Source: JAJDTR01 sp965220415 | GTDB taxonomy: Bacteria; Poribacteria; WGA-4E; JAJDTR01 | Length of the DNA stretch: 64,000 nucleotides | Assembly: GCA_965220415.1 (NCBI GenBank) | Contig: OZ244829.1 | Coordinates: 1,736,001-1,800,000 of the forward strand | Reading direction: 5' to 3' | Part shown: piece by piece, positions 17,497-27,518 of the stretch | Position numbering within the stretch: position 1 is the stretch's first letter | How the letters are laid out: every line of letters starts with the position of its first letter | The notes under the pieces: generated by a model | Databases searched by the model: none | Told to the model about the DNA's origin: nothing | The model's input: only the letters and a program-made list of their open reading frames with translations | Position numbers and translations under genes: made by a program

Positions 17497-18351
17497 CTAA
17501 GCTACAAGATTGTTGCCATTCTTGGATGCGGATTGTTGAATACGTTCCGGGCAACTGTAGACAGTCATGCGATTACCGCGTGTAAAACCGATGAGCGCCA
17601 TGCGGCTTTCTTGGGCTAGATCGACTGCAAGCGTTGATCCGGCGGAAACCGCTACGACCACCGGAATGCGCGCGAATAGTGCTTTTTGAACAATTTCAAA
17701 ACTGGCTCGACCGCTTACCATTAGGACACAATTATCAAGCGGAAACATTTCGGCGAGTAAAGCCTGTCCAATTACCTTGTCCACCGCATTATGTCTCCCG
17801 ATGTCTTCCCGGACGATTAACAATTCCCCGCCCGCAGTGAATAAGCCCGCGGCATGCAACCCTCCCGTTACCTCAAACACCGATTGTGCGGATCGCAGTG
17901 AATCACTCAGGGTGTAGACAATCTCCGGATTGATTTGAAGTTGAGATTCAATTGGTGGAACCGCCTGCCGCACAGATTCAATCGTCATCTTGCCGCACAA
18001 TCCACAGCTTGCATTGGCGTGAAAGTTACGCTGCCAACCATCTTTCGATCCGGCATCCCAGCCGTTTGTGAGATTCACATTAATGATATTCTGTAGGTCG
18101 GCTTGTTCCACATCCTCACAGTATGCGATTGTTCCGATGTCGTGGACAGACTTGATAATGCCCTCGGTATAAAGAAAGCCGGCGGTAAGTTCAAAGTCCT
18201 GTGCGGGTGTGCGCATCACAACAATCAAACTCTGACCGCCAACACGAATCTCAACCGGCTCTTCGACAACCAGCTCGTCTTCAACAAACGAAGCCCGCGA
18301 ATCATGCCAACGTGCTACCTTCCGTTTGAGTGTAGGCTGTTGCGATGTCAT
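17497..18351 (-). CDS. fdhD: Formate dehydrogenase accessory sulfurtransferase FdhD
   Basis: 284 residues. The signature CGLCG (Cys116 and Cys119) carries sulfur from IscS to the molybdenum or tungsten bis-MGD cofactor of formate dehydrogenase. Also visible are the N-terminal EEPVEIRVGG and VVMRTPAQDFELTAGFLYTEG, and GGLHAAGLF, VREDIGRHNAVDKVIG and VSGRASFEIVQKA, all standard FdhD blocks. No formate dehydrogenase or cofactor gene lies in the window, though a detached ModC TOBE fragment occurs at 54 kb. It implies a molybdenum- or tungsten-dependent oxidoreductase elsewhere. Confidence 0.95.
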   Translation of the reverse strand: MTSQQPTLKRKVARWHDSRASFVEDELVVEEPVEIRVGGQSLIVVMRTPAQDFELTAGFLYTEGIIKSVHDIGTIAYCEDVEQADLQNIINVNLTNGWDAGSKDGWQRNFHANASCGLCGKMTIESVRQAVPPIESQLQINPEIVYTLSDSLRSAQSVFEVTGGLHAAGLFTAGGELLIVREDIGRHNAVDKVIGQALLAEMFPLDNCVLMVSGRASFEIVQKALFARIPVVVAVSAGSTLAVDLAQESRMALIGFTRGNRMTVYSCPERIQQSASKNGNNLVA

Positions 18352-18400
18352 AAATCTGTCGCATTCCTTGATCTATCGAGAAGTTACTGGCCAAGCTGTA

Positions 18401-18778
18401 CTATCCCCAACTCCCATCTTTTCGCTTGTGGATGAAGATTGGATTTCCGCCCGGGTCGGTTATCATCGCTACGTGACAGGTAGAGAGTTCATTCGGCCCC
18501 CACTCTACATCCACACCTTTCTTACTCAATTCTTTAACGATGCCTTCGAAATCGTCTACAGCCAAGGCGAGCCCTGCACCGCCCTTGCCGTTCTTTAGCG
18601 GCGCCCCTGGATAGGTGCCGAACAACACCAATGTTATTGGAGGCAGTGAGAATTCCGCCCAATTCCAGTCAGGATTGTGCAACTCCAACTTCAGTCCGAG
18701 GGTATCTCGATAGAATGAAACCGCCTCCTCAAGGTCGGGAACATAATGTACGACGAAGTCTACGCCGCGAATCCCCAT
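18401..18778 (-). CDS. VOC-superfamily (glyoxalase/bleomycin-resistance fold) protein
   Basis: 125 residues with the two beta-alpha-beta-beta-beta modules of the VOC fold: FVVHYVPDLEEAVSFYRDTLGLKL at the start, and ALAVDDFEGIVKELSKKGVDV then ITDPGGNPIFIHK at the end. A metal-site His near residue 10 and a Glu before the second module are plausible, but the substrate is undetermined. It lies 50 bp upstream of fdhD on the same strand. The 18779-19189 gap behind it carries nothing recognisable. Confidence 0.85.
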   Translation of the reverse strand: MGIRGVDFVVHYVPDLEEAVSFYRDTLGLKLELHNPDWNWAEFSLPPITLVLFGTYPGAPLKNGKGGAGLALAVDDFEGIVKELSKKGVDVEWGPNELSTCHVAMITDPGGNPIFIHKRKDGSWG

Positions 18779-19189
18779 GTTGTTGAACTCCCCGGAGCGA
18801 ACGTCAGAAACCTATTAACGAAAAGACTGTAGAACGATTGGATTGGTCTTATGACCTAAATGTCAGGAGTCACGGTTTTCGGACTTCTGTATTCCGAAGT
18901 ATCCCCGGCGCAAATTTTTGTTATGGCAATCCATAGCCAAAATTCCCGGATCTCCGTCTATGACTGTGCCAGACTTGAAAATTGGTATTGGCTAACAAGA
19001 ATAGTTAATCGAACGACATCATCGAAGTAGGGATTCTTCAATGCCCGCCGGACACATGAAAGGCATATACGGCTCGCAATCTGCGGCAAGTGACGCTACA
19101 ACTTATTGGTTCCACTCCCCGCGGGTAAATACCATAACACCAGTACGTGCCATCAGATTGCCAGAAATAGATAGGATTTTGAGCGCTTC
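18779..19189. other. Gene-free interval
   Basis: About 410 bp between the VOC gene start and the hisD stop. No RNA gene, repeat or convincing coding frame seen; a plus-strand frame at 19041-19307 overlaps hisD antisense and looks spurious. Confidence 0.4.
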
Positions 19190-20494
19190 TTATTCTCGGT
19201 CATCCTCGAAACGCGCCTCCATCGCTGCCGCGTGCCCATCAAGTCCTTCAATCTGTGCCAGTTTTACGACTGATGGTGTAATTTTTTTCAAGGCTTTCCT
19301 AGTATAAGAGATGACACTCGTCTTTTTAAGAAAATCGTCTACACTCAGAGGGGACGCATATCTCGCCGAGCCTCCGGTCGGCAAAATGTGGTTGGGACCA
19401 GCGATATAGTCGCCAACAGACTCCGGCGTGTAGGGTCCAATCATAATCGCGCCCGCATTACGAATTGCACCAACCCATTCAAACGGATTTTCTACCTCTA
19501 ATTCAACGTGCTCCGGAGCGATTTCGTTTGCAAGCGCTATTGCCTCATTCAAATCATCAACGAGGAATGCCGCACCGTAGTTGCCGAAGGCGCCAACGAC
19601 TTCTGTCTGTCGCGCCAAATTCGCCACTTGCAACTCAATCTCCGACCTCACCTGTTCGGCAAATCCTCTTGACGTAGTGACTAGGATTGCAGAGCAATCT
19701 TCGCTATGCTCGGCTTGTGAAATGAGATCGGCGGAAACGTAGGCAGGATCGGCGGAACTATCGGCAATTACCAGTATTTCGCTCGGACCCGCCAATTTGT
19801 CAATGTCTACCGTGCCGTAGACCGCTTTCTTGGCTAACTGAACGTAGATATTTCCTGGGCCAACAATTTTGTCGACTTTGCGAATCGAATCCGTGCCGTA
19901 CGCCATCGCTCCCACCGCCTGCGCGCCGCCGCATTTGTATATCTCGTGAATCTCACACTCCGCCGCGGTGACAAGCATATGCGGATCAATCTTCCGATTC
20001 GGCGCAGGGGCGATGAAAGCTGCAATTTCCTCCACTCCCGCAACTTTCGGAGGCACCACATTCATGATTAGCGAAGAAACCAGCAATTGGCTTGCGGCGG
20101 GGACGCAGACACCAACGCGCTGCAGTGGACGGATAAGATGCCCCAGGAGTACGCCATCGTCCTCGGTTGTTATCCACGAATTCCGCAACTGTTTTCGATG
20201 AAATCGTTCAATATTGGTACGGGCGTGTTTGATTGCATCAAGGAATTCCGAATCAACCTCCGAATACGCTTTCTTGAGCTCCCGGTCGGTTACACGCAAT
20301 TCCTTGAGGGAGATTCGGGGCGCATCCAACTTTCGCGTATACTTAATTACTGCTCTGTCCCCATTCTCCCGCACATCCTCCAGAATACGATTCACTGTTC
20401 GCAGAACAGTTTCGTCTTGGAGTTGTCCCCGATGTCTCAATTTTTCAAGGAACTCTTTTGCTTTTTGGGAACTGGACTCAAGAATCCTAATCAT
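19190..20494 (-). CDS. hisD: Histidinol dehydrogenase
   Basis: 434 residues, normal length. Oxidises L-histidinol to L-histidine, the last two steps of histidine synthesis, using NAD and a zinc ion. The zinc ligands are readable: Q and H in LISQAEHSEDC, D in GDYIAGPNH, and H in EGLDGHAAAMEAR. The KLAGPSEILVIAD and GGAQAVGAMAYGT blocks are also present. Odd: the usual IPGG turn of the NAD site reads VPAASQLL. It follows murA by about 145 bp, an order also seen in other bacteria. No other his gene is in the window. Confidence 0.93.
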   Translation of the reverse strand: MIRILESSSQKAKEFLEKLRHRGQLQDETVLRTVNRILEDVRENGDRAVIKYTRKLDAPRISLKELRVTDRELKKAYSEVDSEFLDAIKHARTNIERFHRKQLRNSWITTEDDGVLLGHLIRPLQRVGVCVPAASQLLVSSLIMNVVPPKVAGVEEIAAFIAPAPNRKIDPHMLVTAAECEIHEIYKCGGAQAVGAMAYGTDSIRKVDKIVGPGNIYVQLAKKAVYGTVDIDKLAGPSEILVIADSSADPAYVSADLISQAEHSEDCSAILVTTSRGFAEQVRSEIELQVANLARQTEVVGAFGNYGAAFLVDDLNEAIALANEIAPEHVELEVENPFEWVGAIRNAGAIMIGPYTPESVGDYIAGPNHILPTGGSARYASPLSVDDFLKKTSVISYTRKALKKITPSVVKLAQIEGLDGHAAAMEARFEDDRE

Positions 20495-20638
20495 CTGAAC
20501 CTCGAAAAATCCATGTGATGTACGTCTATAGGGTTTACGCCGTGACAGTCGGTCACAATGCCGAGGTCACTCTCACGTTGGCGGGAAATCACGCGTTACA
20601 TTGGTCGAGATGCGGAGATCACGCCGACTTGAACCAGA

Positions 20639-21904
20639 TTACTCATCGATCCTAACAATATCTGCACCGATACCGGTTAGTTTTTCTTCAATCCGTTCAT
20701 ATCCACGGTCAATGTGGTACACGCGAGAAACAACCGTTTCACCTTCCGCTGCCATGCCTGCTAGCACCAAGACGGCGCCTGCCCGGAGGTCGGATGCCAT
20801 AATGGGGGCGCCGCTGAGTTTTGACACTCCGCGCACCGTCGCACGGTTTCCGCGCACCCGAATGTCAGCTCCCATACGATTCAGTTCAGCGACATGCATA
20901 AATCGGTCGGTATGGATTGCTTCGGTAATAACGCTTGTCCCGGGTACGAGACTGAGAAGTCCTATGATTTGAGCCTGCATATCGGTTGGAAACCCCGGAA
21001 ACGGTTCAGTGCTGAGCTCAATCGCACTAAGCCGACGCGGGGTTGTCACGCGAACGCCATTCTCTCTCCAATCAAGCTGAACTCCTGCTTCGGACAATGT
21101 TGCCGAGACGGTTTCAAGGTTCTCCTTCAAGGCATTTTTCACAAACACATCTCCCCCAGTGATGGCACCCGCTATCATGAAGGTGCCTGTTTCAATGTCG
21201 TCCGGGACGATGCTGTATTCCGTACCGCGCAACTGTTTCACGCCGTGTATTGTGAGGTCTGACGTACCGATCCTCTCTATCTCTGCTCCCATAGCGTTCA
21301 GAAACTTGGCGAGATCGGAAATGTGTGGTTCACGTGCGGCATTCCGAATAACCGTTGTTCCCTCTGCCAAGCTAGCCGCCATCATGACATTCGCGGTCGC
21401 ACCAACGCTTGGACCGTGGACTCCGCTGAGATCTATGTCCGCCCCTTTCAATCGATCTGTTTGAGCATGAATGTAGCCGCTCTTTATTTCAATGTGCGCT
21501 CCAAGCTGCTCTAATCCCTTGATATGGAGGTCGATTGGTCGAGGACCAATAGCGCAGCCTCCCGGGAAGGAGACTTTGGCTCGACCAAGTCGAGCGAGAA
21601 GAGGCCCTAACACATAGATTGAGGCACGCATTTTCCGTACCAAATCGTAAGGCGCCTCATACACAATTTCGTTTCTAGGCGCAATATGGAGAGTTGAATC
21701 TTTAAACTTCGTCGTAGCCCCCAACACTTCCAGCACCGAACGTAGGGTTTCAACATCTCTGAGATCTGGAACGTTGTGGATTACGCTTGCGCCATCTCCC
21801 AAAATCGATGCCGCAACTGCAATTGGCAGTGTTGCGTTTTTGGAGCCACTGACCGACACCGTACCTTCAAGCTGCTTGCCGCCTTTGATAACTAATTTAT
21901 CCAT
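20639..21904 (-). CDS. murA: UDP-N-acetylglucosamine 1-carboxyvinyltransferase
   Basis: 421 residues. First committed step of peptidoglycan synthesis: transfers enolpyruvate from PEP to UDP-GlcNAc. The active-site loop FPGGCAIGPRPIDLH carries Cys117 (the fosfomycin target), and the PEP-binding Lys22 lies in SGSKNATLP. The inside-out alpha/beta barrel repeats (for example SGVHGPSVGATANVM and GFPTDMQAQ) are intact. It has an ATG with a good RBS. It is the first gene of a likely murA-hisD transcript and shows that the organism makes peptidoglycan. Confidence 0.96.
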   Translation of the reverse strand: MDKLVIKGGKQLEGTVSVSGSKNATLPIAVAASILGDGASVIHNVPDLRDVETLRSVLEVLGATTKFKDSTLHIAPRNEIVYEAPYDLVRKMRASIYVLGPLLARLGRAKVSFPGGCAIGPRPIDLHIKGLEQLGAHIEIKSGYIHAQTDRLKGADIDLSGVHGPSVGATANVMMAASLAEGTTVIRNAAREPHISDLAKFLNAMGAEIERIGTSDLTIHGVKQLRGTEYSIVPDDIETGTFMIAGAITGGDVFVKNALKENLETVSATLSEAGVQLDWRENGVRVTTPRRLSAIELSTEPFPGFPTDMQAQIIGLLSLVPGTSVITEAIHTDRFMHVAELNRMGADIRVRGNRATVRGVSKLSGAPIMASDLRAGAVLVLAGMAAEGETVVSRVYHIDRGYERIEEKLTGIGADIVRIDE

Positions 21905-22321
21905 GGGTGATTCTCCTTAGAATTCTAATTAATCCAACGCCTTCGCGATCGAAGTTCCTGCTGTATAGTGCATCAACGATGCCAACAAATCTTCGTTTCA
22001 TTCGTGCGTAATACAGCGGGCAACGCGATCAAAGATGTGTGGAGAACACCACATGTTACGGATTGCCGACGTTGACGCTAGCCGACGACCTTCTCCAAAC
22101 GGCTTAACAGATAATTGCGGGGTGAAGTATATCCCAGATAGCATGGAAAATCAAGATCATTCCCTTTAGGATGCATTACAGTTTCATCCGGCTATGGCAT
22201 TATAGGGTGGGCTCTGCCCGCTGTTTTAACTTCGTTGGCAGCCGATCGCGATTTTACATCTAACGAAAAGAGACAACTCTCCTTATTGAGGCACCAACAG
22301 CCTCCTACAATCCGGATTCGG
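21905..22321. other. Gene-free interval with a half palindrome
   Basis: About 415 bp between murA and the permease. It holds a degenerate member of the GTAGGGTGGGC palindrome family at about 22202-22223 (TAGGGTGGGCTCTGCCCGCT). The murA promoter must lie in the right part on the minus strand, but I do not see a clear one. Confidence 0.4.
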
Positions 22322-23566
22322 CTACTCATGTCGTAACGCCTCCGTGGGTGTCAGTTTTGCCGCCTTGTATGCCGGGTAAACTCCAAAGATGAGCCCGATT
22401 GCGACGGCAACACTGAACGCAACGGCAACCGCTTGTACCGACACCGAGGCAGGCCATGCGGTCTGCTTGATTAAGAAGGTAGTGATTGCCCACGCCGAAC
22501 CGAACCCGATACCTCCCCCGATGAATATGCCTATTAGCCCGCCAGACACACTTAAAACAGTCGCTTCAATCAGGAACTGTTGCAAAATATCCATTTGTCG
22601 CGCGCCGACCGCTTTTCGCAATCCAATTTCGCTTGTGCGCTCTGTTACCGACACCAGCATAATGTTCATAATGCCGATGCCGCCTACAAATAATGCGATA
22701 CTTGCCACTCCCCCAAGCAAGGCTTGAAGGATCCGGCTCACGTTTCCAACTTGCTTCAATATCTCCTTTGCGGTGAAGAATACAAAAAACTCCTCGGAGC
22801 CGTGTAGGCGCCGCAAGGCAATCTTGACCTCCGCCAGCGCTCTGTTTACCTTGTCAAAACTCACTGCTTGAATAAAGAGTTCAATACCCGGTTTTTTACT
22901 GCCGAAGAAATATGTTTCCATCGTGGTGAACGGGATGATTACCCGCTCATCCCATCCCTCGGTCGCCATCCGGTTTCCTTTTTCCTCCATTACGCCGACG
23001 ACGGTAAATCGTTGGGCGCCTAGTTTCAATTCTTGGCCAATGGGATTAATGTTGCCAAATATATCTTTTTGCACCTGCGAACCAATCACACAAACGGTAT
23101 CCTTCCGATCAAGATCGTCCTCACGAAGAAATCGTCCGGATTCCACGTACCAGTTGTGTACCTGCTGATATAGCGGCGTTACCCCCTCAAATCGAAGTTC
23201 CTTACTTCTGTTCCCGTGTGAAGCACGTTTCCCAATGGTGTTAATGTCTGCCGAGACGGCTCTCACCGAAGGGCAGGTGGCCAGGATGGATTTCACATCT
23301 TCGTATTCAATATGCTCGGGGTGCTTATTCTCTTCCCATGTTCCGTCTGCTTGTTCCACCCATCTGGGGCGAATGCAGACAATCGTGGTCGCACCGCCGA
23401 TTCGTTCAAACTCTGCCAATACCAGCGACTCGGCGCCACCGCCAACCGAGACCATACCAACGACTGAAGCGATACCGATTATAATGCCTAGCATCGTCAG
23501 CAACGATCTCAGTTTATTTCGTCTTAAAGCAGATAACCCAATGCCAAAACCTTGTATGATTTGCAT
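22322..23566 (-). CDS. MacB/FtsX-type ABC transporter permease
   Basis: 414 residues. An N-terminal membrane helix (LRSLLTMLGIIIGIASVVGM) is followed by a ~240-residue periplasmic core domain and three C-terminal helices with the FtsX signature SVTERTSEIGLRKAVGA. MacB-like permeases couple cytoplasmic ATP hydrolysis to periplasmic mechanics or lipoprotein and peptide export. The ATPase is not adjacent. The start ATG at 23566 is preceded by GGAGGAAG; the longer frame to 23698 adds 44 residues without RBS and ahead of the conserved helix. Confidence 0.9.
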   Translation of the reverse strand: MQIIQGFGIGLSALRRNKLRSLLTMLGIIIGIASVVGMVSVGGGAESLVLAEFERIGGATTIVCIRPRWVEQADGTWEENKHPEHIEYEDVKSILATCPSVRAVSADINTIGKRASHGNRSKELRFEGVTPLYQQVHNWYVESGRFLREDDLDRKDTVCVIGSQVQKDIFGNINPIGQELKLGAQRFTVVGVMEEKGNRMATEGWDERVIIPFTTMETYFFGSKKPGIELFIQAVSFDKVNRALAEVKIALRRLHGSEEFFVFFTAKEILKQVGNVSRILQALLGGVASIALFVGGIGIMNIMLVSVTERTSEIGLRKAVGARQMDILQQFLIEATVLSVSGGLIGIFIGGGIGFGSAWAITTFLIKQTAWPASVSVQAVAVAFSVAVAIGLIFGVYPAYKAAKLTPTEALRHE

Positions 23567-23794
23567 CTTCCTCCGGTTGAACCTTCGGACATCTGAGCGG
23601 ATTGGGGAATAACCGCCAATTCGCACGTTAAATTCGGACAGTCGAATCAGAGGATTGAGACCGAAAATTTGTGAACGTAGCCATGTGCGGCAGTTCACAC
23701 ACCACGTTCGAAATTAGCGATAGCTTCCGCCCTCCATTCCTGAATCTTAGCATTGAGGAAGCAAACATGTCAAAGCATTCCTGCTGTTTCACGC

Positions 23795-23824
23795 TTGACA
23801 AACCTTAGAAATAGCATGTATCCT
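23795..23824 (+). promoter_or_regulatory. Sigma70-type promoter for trmJ
   Basis: Perfect TTGACA (23795-23800), an 18-base spacer and TATCCT (23819-23824). The ATG of the methyltransferase follows at 23860, giving a leader of about 30 nt. Confidence 0.55.
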
Positions 23825-23859
23825 ATTGGCATCTTGAGTGCCAACGAGAATGCCGCAAC

Positions 23860-24720
23860 ATGACGAATAGCCGCGATATGCAGACCCAGACAACGCCGAC
23901 TGACGAAACCCTTGACGGTTTTCGAGCAATTCAGGTTGATGTCCCCGACAATTTAAAGGAAATTCGAGTTATTCTCTTTGAACCTCGTGAACCGGGAAAC
24001 ATCGGATCCGTCGCGCGGGCGATGAAAGGGATGGGGCTGTCGCAGCTTTATTTGGTCAATCCGGTACCGTTTCGTGATACCAAGGCGACTTGGTATATGG
24101 CACACGGCGCAACAGACGTTATTGAGAACTGCCAAGTCGTGAACGTGCTGGAAGAAGCCTTAGAGGGGATTCAATATCTCGTTGGTACAACCCACCGGAA
24201 GCGAGGCGAGAGGTTAGCTCCTTGTGTGCCGGTGAGACAAGTAGCACAAAAAATCGCCGCCATATCGCAAAACCAAAAAGCCGCCGTGCTTTTTGGTCGA
24301 GAGGATTTTGGGCTGTCGAGCCATCAGATCAGCATGTGCCAACTGACGGCGAGTGTTCCAATGGCGACAAAAAATCCGTCATTGAACTTGGCACAGGCGG
24401 TGCAAATCTTTGCCTATGAAATCTTTCTGGCAAGCGTAACAGAGATGCCGACCGAGGAGTACGAGTACGCCGAGGTAAACGAGATCGAAGCATTTTATGG
24501 TCGGGTCACCAACCTGTTGAACACGGTCGGTGTCACACCGTACAATCATGACTGGGAGACGTATCTGAGATCGTTGAGACGGGTGTTCTCGCGGACACGT
24601 CTAGAGACGCGCGATATTGCTACGCTGGACATGATCTTTTCGACCACGAATCGTTACATTGATAGATTGGAGAAGAAATTAGAGAAACAGAATAAAATTG
24701 TAACTAGCCCCAGAGTGTAA
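23860..24720 (+). CDS. trmJ: tRNA 2'-O-ribose methyltransferase, TrmJ-like (SPOUT family)
   Basis: 286 residues. SPOUT knot motifs: VILFEPREPGNIGSVARAMK (motif 1, substrate and AdoMet contacts), AAVLFGREDFGLSS (motif 2) and NPSLNLAQAVQIFAYEI (motif 3 of the trefoil knot). TrmJ methylates the 2'-OH of nucleotide 32 in several tRNAs. The C-terminal extension (about residues 205-270), with helices on both sides of the R-V-F-S-R-T-R-L segment, also fits TrmJ rather than TrmL. Symbol assigned by motif pattern; a closely related rRNA enzyme cannot be excluded. Confidence 0.85.
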   Translation: MTNSRDMQTQTTPTDETLDGFRAIQVDVPDNLKEIRVILFEPREPGNIGSVARAMKGMGLSQLYLVNPVPFRDTKATWYMAHGATDVIENCQVVNVLEEALEGIQYLVGTTHRKRGERLAPCVPVRQVAQKIAAISQNQKAAVLFGREDFGLSSHQISMCQLTASVPMATKNPSLNLAQAVQIFAYEIFLASVTEMPTEEYEYAEVNEIEAFYGRVTNLLNTVGVTPYNHDWETYLRSLRRVFSRTRLETRDIATLDMIFSTTNRYIDRLEKKLEKQNKIVTSPRV

Positions 24721-24912
24721 TCCTCGGCACGGTCGTCTTGTGACACACAGACTTTGAAATCGGAAGGCTCTCCAATCAATGGCACCACCGGCTTCAATAG
24801 ATATCCTCTGAAGACGACTCTGCCTTCAGACTTGGCGTTCGTATGCCTCTACATATTTCCAAACCTTGCCCGTTTTCGCTGACATCGTAAAGCCAAATCC
24901 AGATCCGACCGA

Positions 24913-27276
24913 ATGGACGATAAAACCAACCCCGCCCCACAACTGACACCTAATCAGTCGCTGACCAGCAGTGCAATAATCGCGATTATCTCTCTTGTAT
25001 TTGCCGCGGGTTGGATTGCATTTGCGTATTATAAGGGCACAGATTCGGTGACTGCAGACGGAAGGGGCATCTTGCTGCTGCATCCGATTGTAGCGGTTAT
25101 ACTCATTGTCCTTCTTATCCGAATAAGACCGCTCATCAACGTCAAGAGTGTGGTCGATTTGCACATTCTTATGATTGCCATCTGGGTATTCAAGAACCTC
25201 TTGAGCGTCTTGATGCCTTTTCTGCTCGGGTTTGGGATCGCCTATTATATGCGATTCCTACTTGATGCCATACAGGACATTCCGCTGCCCAAGGGTAAAC
25301 GTTTGCAACTCCCGCGCCCACTTGCACGCGGGATATTGACCGTATTCATACTTGGCATTTTCACATTACTGTTCTTCTACACCGTCCCTCAGATCGGGAA
25401 GCAAGCCCAAGAAATGAGCAACGGATTGGTTAGATTCTATCACCAATCCATAGTGCCTTTTGCCATAGGAAATGAGTTTAATGCAGTTGCGAATCAGCCG
25501 GTTATCGTCGGCAGTTTAGTATCAACCACTGACACAACTCTTGAAGACCAGCTAGATGACGGCAAGTTCTCGGTCGAACTGCGGCAAGTTTTCCACGAAA
25601 ACAGGATCGGTTTTTCTGGTGATATCCACGTGTCAGTAAAGGAAAAACACGGCAAATGGCTTATAACCGACACCGGGGATGGGCAGACGTATGAAATTCA
25701 GATAGTACAAGATCAGCTGTACATTTTACCGGAATCCCTTTACCTTGGGACAGAGCACGGTCTGTACCGCTTTGACGGGGACCGAAGCGGGCCGGTCGAC
25801 ATTACGGATGGCGCCCTAATTGGTCAATCAATTCAAGCGATCTCTACAACCCCCTTCGCCGAATACCAACTCTTGGCAGGAACACCGGCAGGTTTATACG
25901 GGTACATAAAGCCGTCCATACAGGACAACGCTCCTCACGGTTGGCAACCCGTCGGGGAAGATGTGTTCGCAGGAAAACCTGTTCTGGCAGTTGCAGCGCC
26001 TGTTCCCAGTTCGCCCCGCGCCTACGTCGGAACAGAGGACGGAATTTACGCGAGTACAGATAACGGTACAACATGGGAACTTGTCGGTCTCGCCGGACAC
26101 ACCATTCGAAGCATTGCGCACGTACCTAACGGAAATTCAAGAATCTACGTCGCTACGGACAAGGGTGTATACTATGCAATAGACGCCGAACCTTGGCGAT
26201 GGCTCAGACTAGATTCACGGACTGGCGATGCTCCGACCGCAGTCTACACGCTCGTCTTTGCCACGGACGACAGGCAACTCTACGCCGGAACATCGAATGG
26301 AATCTATCGTTGGGAAGCCCAAAAGAGACGATGGAGCAAAGATAACAGGGAATCATTTAAACCAAATCAGCCAGTTTCCCTACTGATTGCGGATTCGCGG
26401 GACGGACTTTACGCCGGCAATCGAGAATCAATCCATTTTCGGAAAACCGACGGCGCGGAGTGGGAGTTGATAGCATCCGCCAAGGAAGGAATCCTTACGA
26501 GACTCGAAGATCTCCCGATGGTGAGTGAAACCGGCATCATTTCCAATGTAGTCGCCGAATCAAAGCAATACCTTAAAACAAAACTCCCGACATTGGCTCA
26601 AACGGGCAGTGAATATTTGGGAAAATTTGTCTTGGGTTTTCCATCATTCGCGCTTGGATTAGGCGGCTTTTTGGCGACGTTATTCCTGACGCTTATGGTC
26701 TTCGTCTATGCGGGTCAGTCGCTTGTAAACTACATCAGGAGTTTTGTCAAGCTCTTCCCGGAACACAATCGCCCTATTGCTAGACGCTATATGTCAGAGA
26801 TTGACCGAAATTTGCAGTCATTTCTTAAGGGGCAAGTCACTGTAATTTTTGTCATCAGTATTATCTCGATTGCTGTATATTCGATTATCGGCGTGCCGTT
26901 CGCTTTAGTTGTTGGAATACTTGCAGGACTATGCAACGCGATTCCTACATTTGGCCCCTATATTGGTGGCGCGTTTGCCCTGCTTTCGATGTTAATGGGA
27001 CTGGCTGCGGGTAACTTTGAATTGGTCGAGTTCCTGGTTCGCATCGCTGTTGTGCTGGGAGCGATTGCCGGGATTCAGGCACTGGATAACTCTTTGATAT
27101 CGCCGAAGGTTATGGGAAGTGCCGTTGATGTAGATCCACTGCTAATTATGTTTGGCGTGATTGTCGGTGCCGTTGTGCTCGGTTTCTGGGGGGTTATTCT
27201 GGCGATTCCAATCATTGTAGTGATAAAGTCGGTGCGCACCGTTTCGAATGAACTCCGATCCCCGACACCAGAATGA
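24913..27276 (+). CDS. AI-2E/PerM-family transporter with an inserted beta-propeller
   Basis: 787 residues, about twice the family norm of ~350. The AI-2E framework is in two parts: membrane helices up to residue ~160 (LLSVLMPFLLGFGIAYYMRF, GILTVFILGIFTLLFFYTVP) and from ~575 onward (the family core with VVGILAGLCNAIPTFGPYIGG and ALDNSLISPKVMGSAVDVDP). Between them lies ~400 residues of non-membrane sequence with six or so propeller blades of pattern Y-x-G-T-x-x-G-[IL]-Y (YLGTEHGLYRF, YVGTEDGIYASTDNG, YAGTSNGIYRWE). The inserted part should face the periplasm. By family the protein exports an unknown small molecule; the propeller may be a sensor or partner-binding head. Confidence 0.85.
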   Translation: MDDKTNPAPQLTPNQSLTSSAIIAIISLVFAAGWIAFAYYKGTDSVTADGRGILLLHPIVAVILIVLLIRIRPLINVKSVVDLHILMIAIWVFKNLLSVLMPFLLGFGIAYYMRFLLDAIQDIPLPKGKRLQLPRPLARGILTVFILGIFTLLFFYTVPQIGKQAQEMSNGLVRFYHQSIVPFAIGNEFNAVANQPVIVGSLVSTTDTTLEDQLDDGKFSVELRQVFHENRIGFSGDIHVSVKEKHGKWLITDTGDGQTYEIQIVQDQLYILPESLYLGTEHGLYRFDGDRSGPVDITDGALIGQSIQAISTTPFAEYQLLAGTPAGLYGYIKPSIQDNAPHGWQPVGEDVFAGKPVLAVAAPVPSSPRAYVGTEDGIYASTDNGTTWELVGLAGHTIRSIAHVPNGNSRIYVATDKGVYYAIDAEPWRWLRLDSRTGDAPTAVYTLVFATDDRQLYAGTSNGIYRWEAQKRRWSKDNRESFKPNQPVSLLIADSRDGLYAGNRESIHFRKTDGAEWELIASAKEGILTRLEDLPMVSETGIISNVVAESKQYLKTKLPTLAQTGSEYLGKFVLGFPSFALGLGGFLATLFLTLMVFVYAGQSLVNYIRSFVKLFPEHNRPIARRYMSEIDRNLQSFLKGQVTVIFVISIISIAVYSIIGVPFALVVGILAGLCNAIPTFGPYIGGAFALLSMLMGLAAGNFELVEFLVRIAVVLGAIAGIQALDNSLISPKVMGSAVDVDPLLIMFGVIVGAVVLGFWGVILAIPIIVVIKSVRTVSNELRSPTPE

Positions 27277-27518
27277 ACATCCTTTGAAAATTCCTAGAAA
27301 CATGTAGCAGTCGGTTAGACAGCAAACACACAGAACTCCGGAGGAGAGAAATAGCCGTAGAGAACGCAGATTTGCGTTCCTTAGAAAGTTACAAATTGAC
27401 CACTGACTACTGTTTTAACTTGTTTTATCACGCATTAGGCAGTAATTTTCGTAAAGCGCCAATATTTCTGATGAAACTTGGCACACGAATTTACATTTTG
27501 TAAGTTGAGAACACAGTT

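Noticed and set aside
20087..20518. 143-codon plus-strand frame
   Set aside because: Antisense to hisD; mirror of its coding frame.
24913..27276. Two separate genes joined by read-through
   Set aside because: One continuous frame without stop or frame change; AI-2E parts on both sides of the insert are needed to make one family domain.
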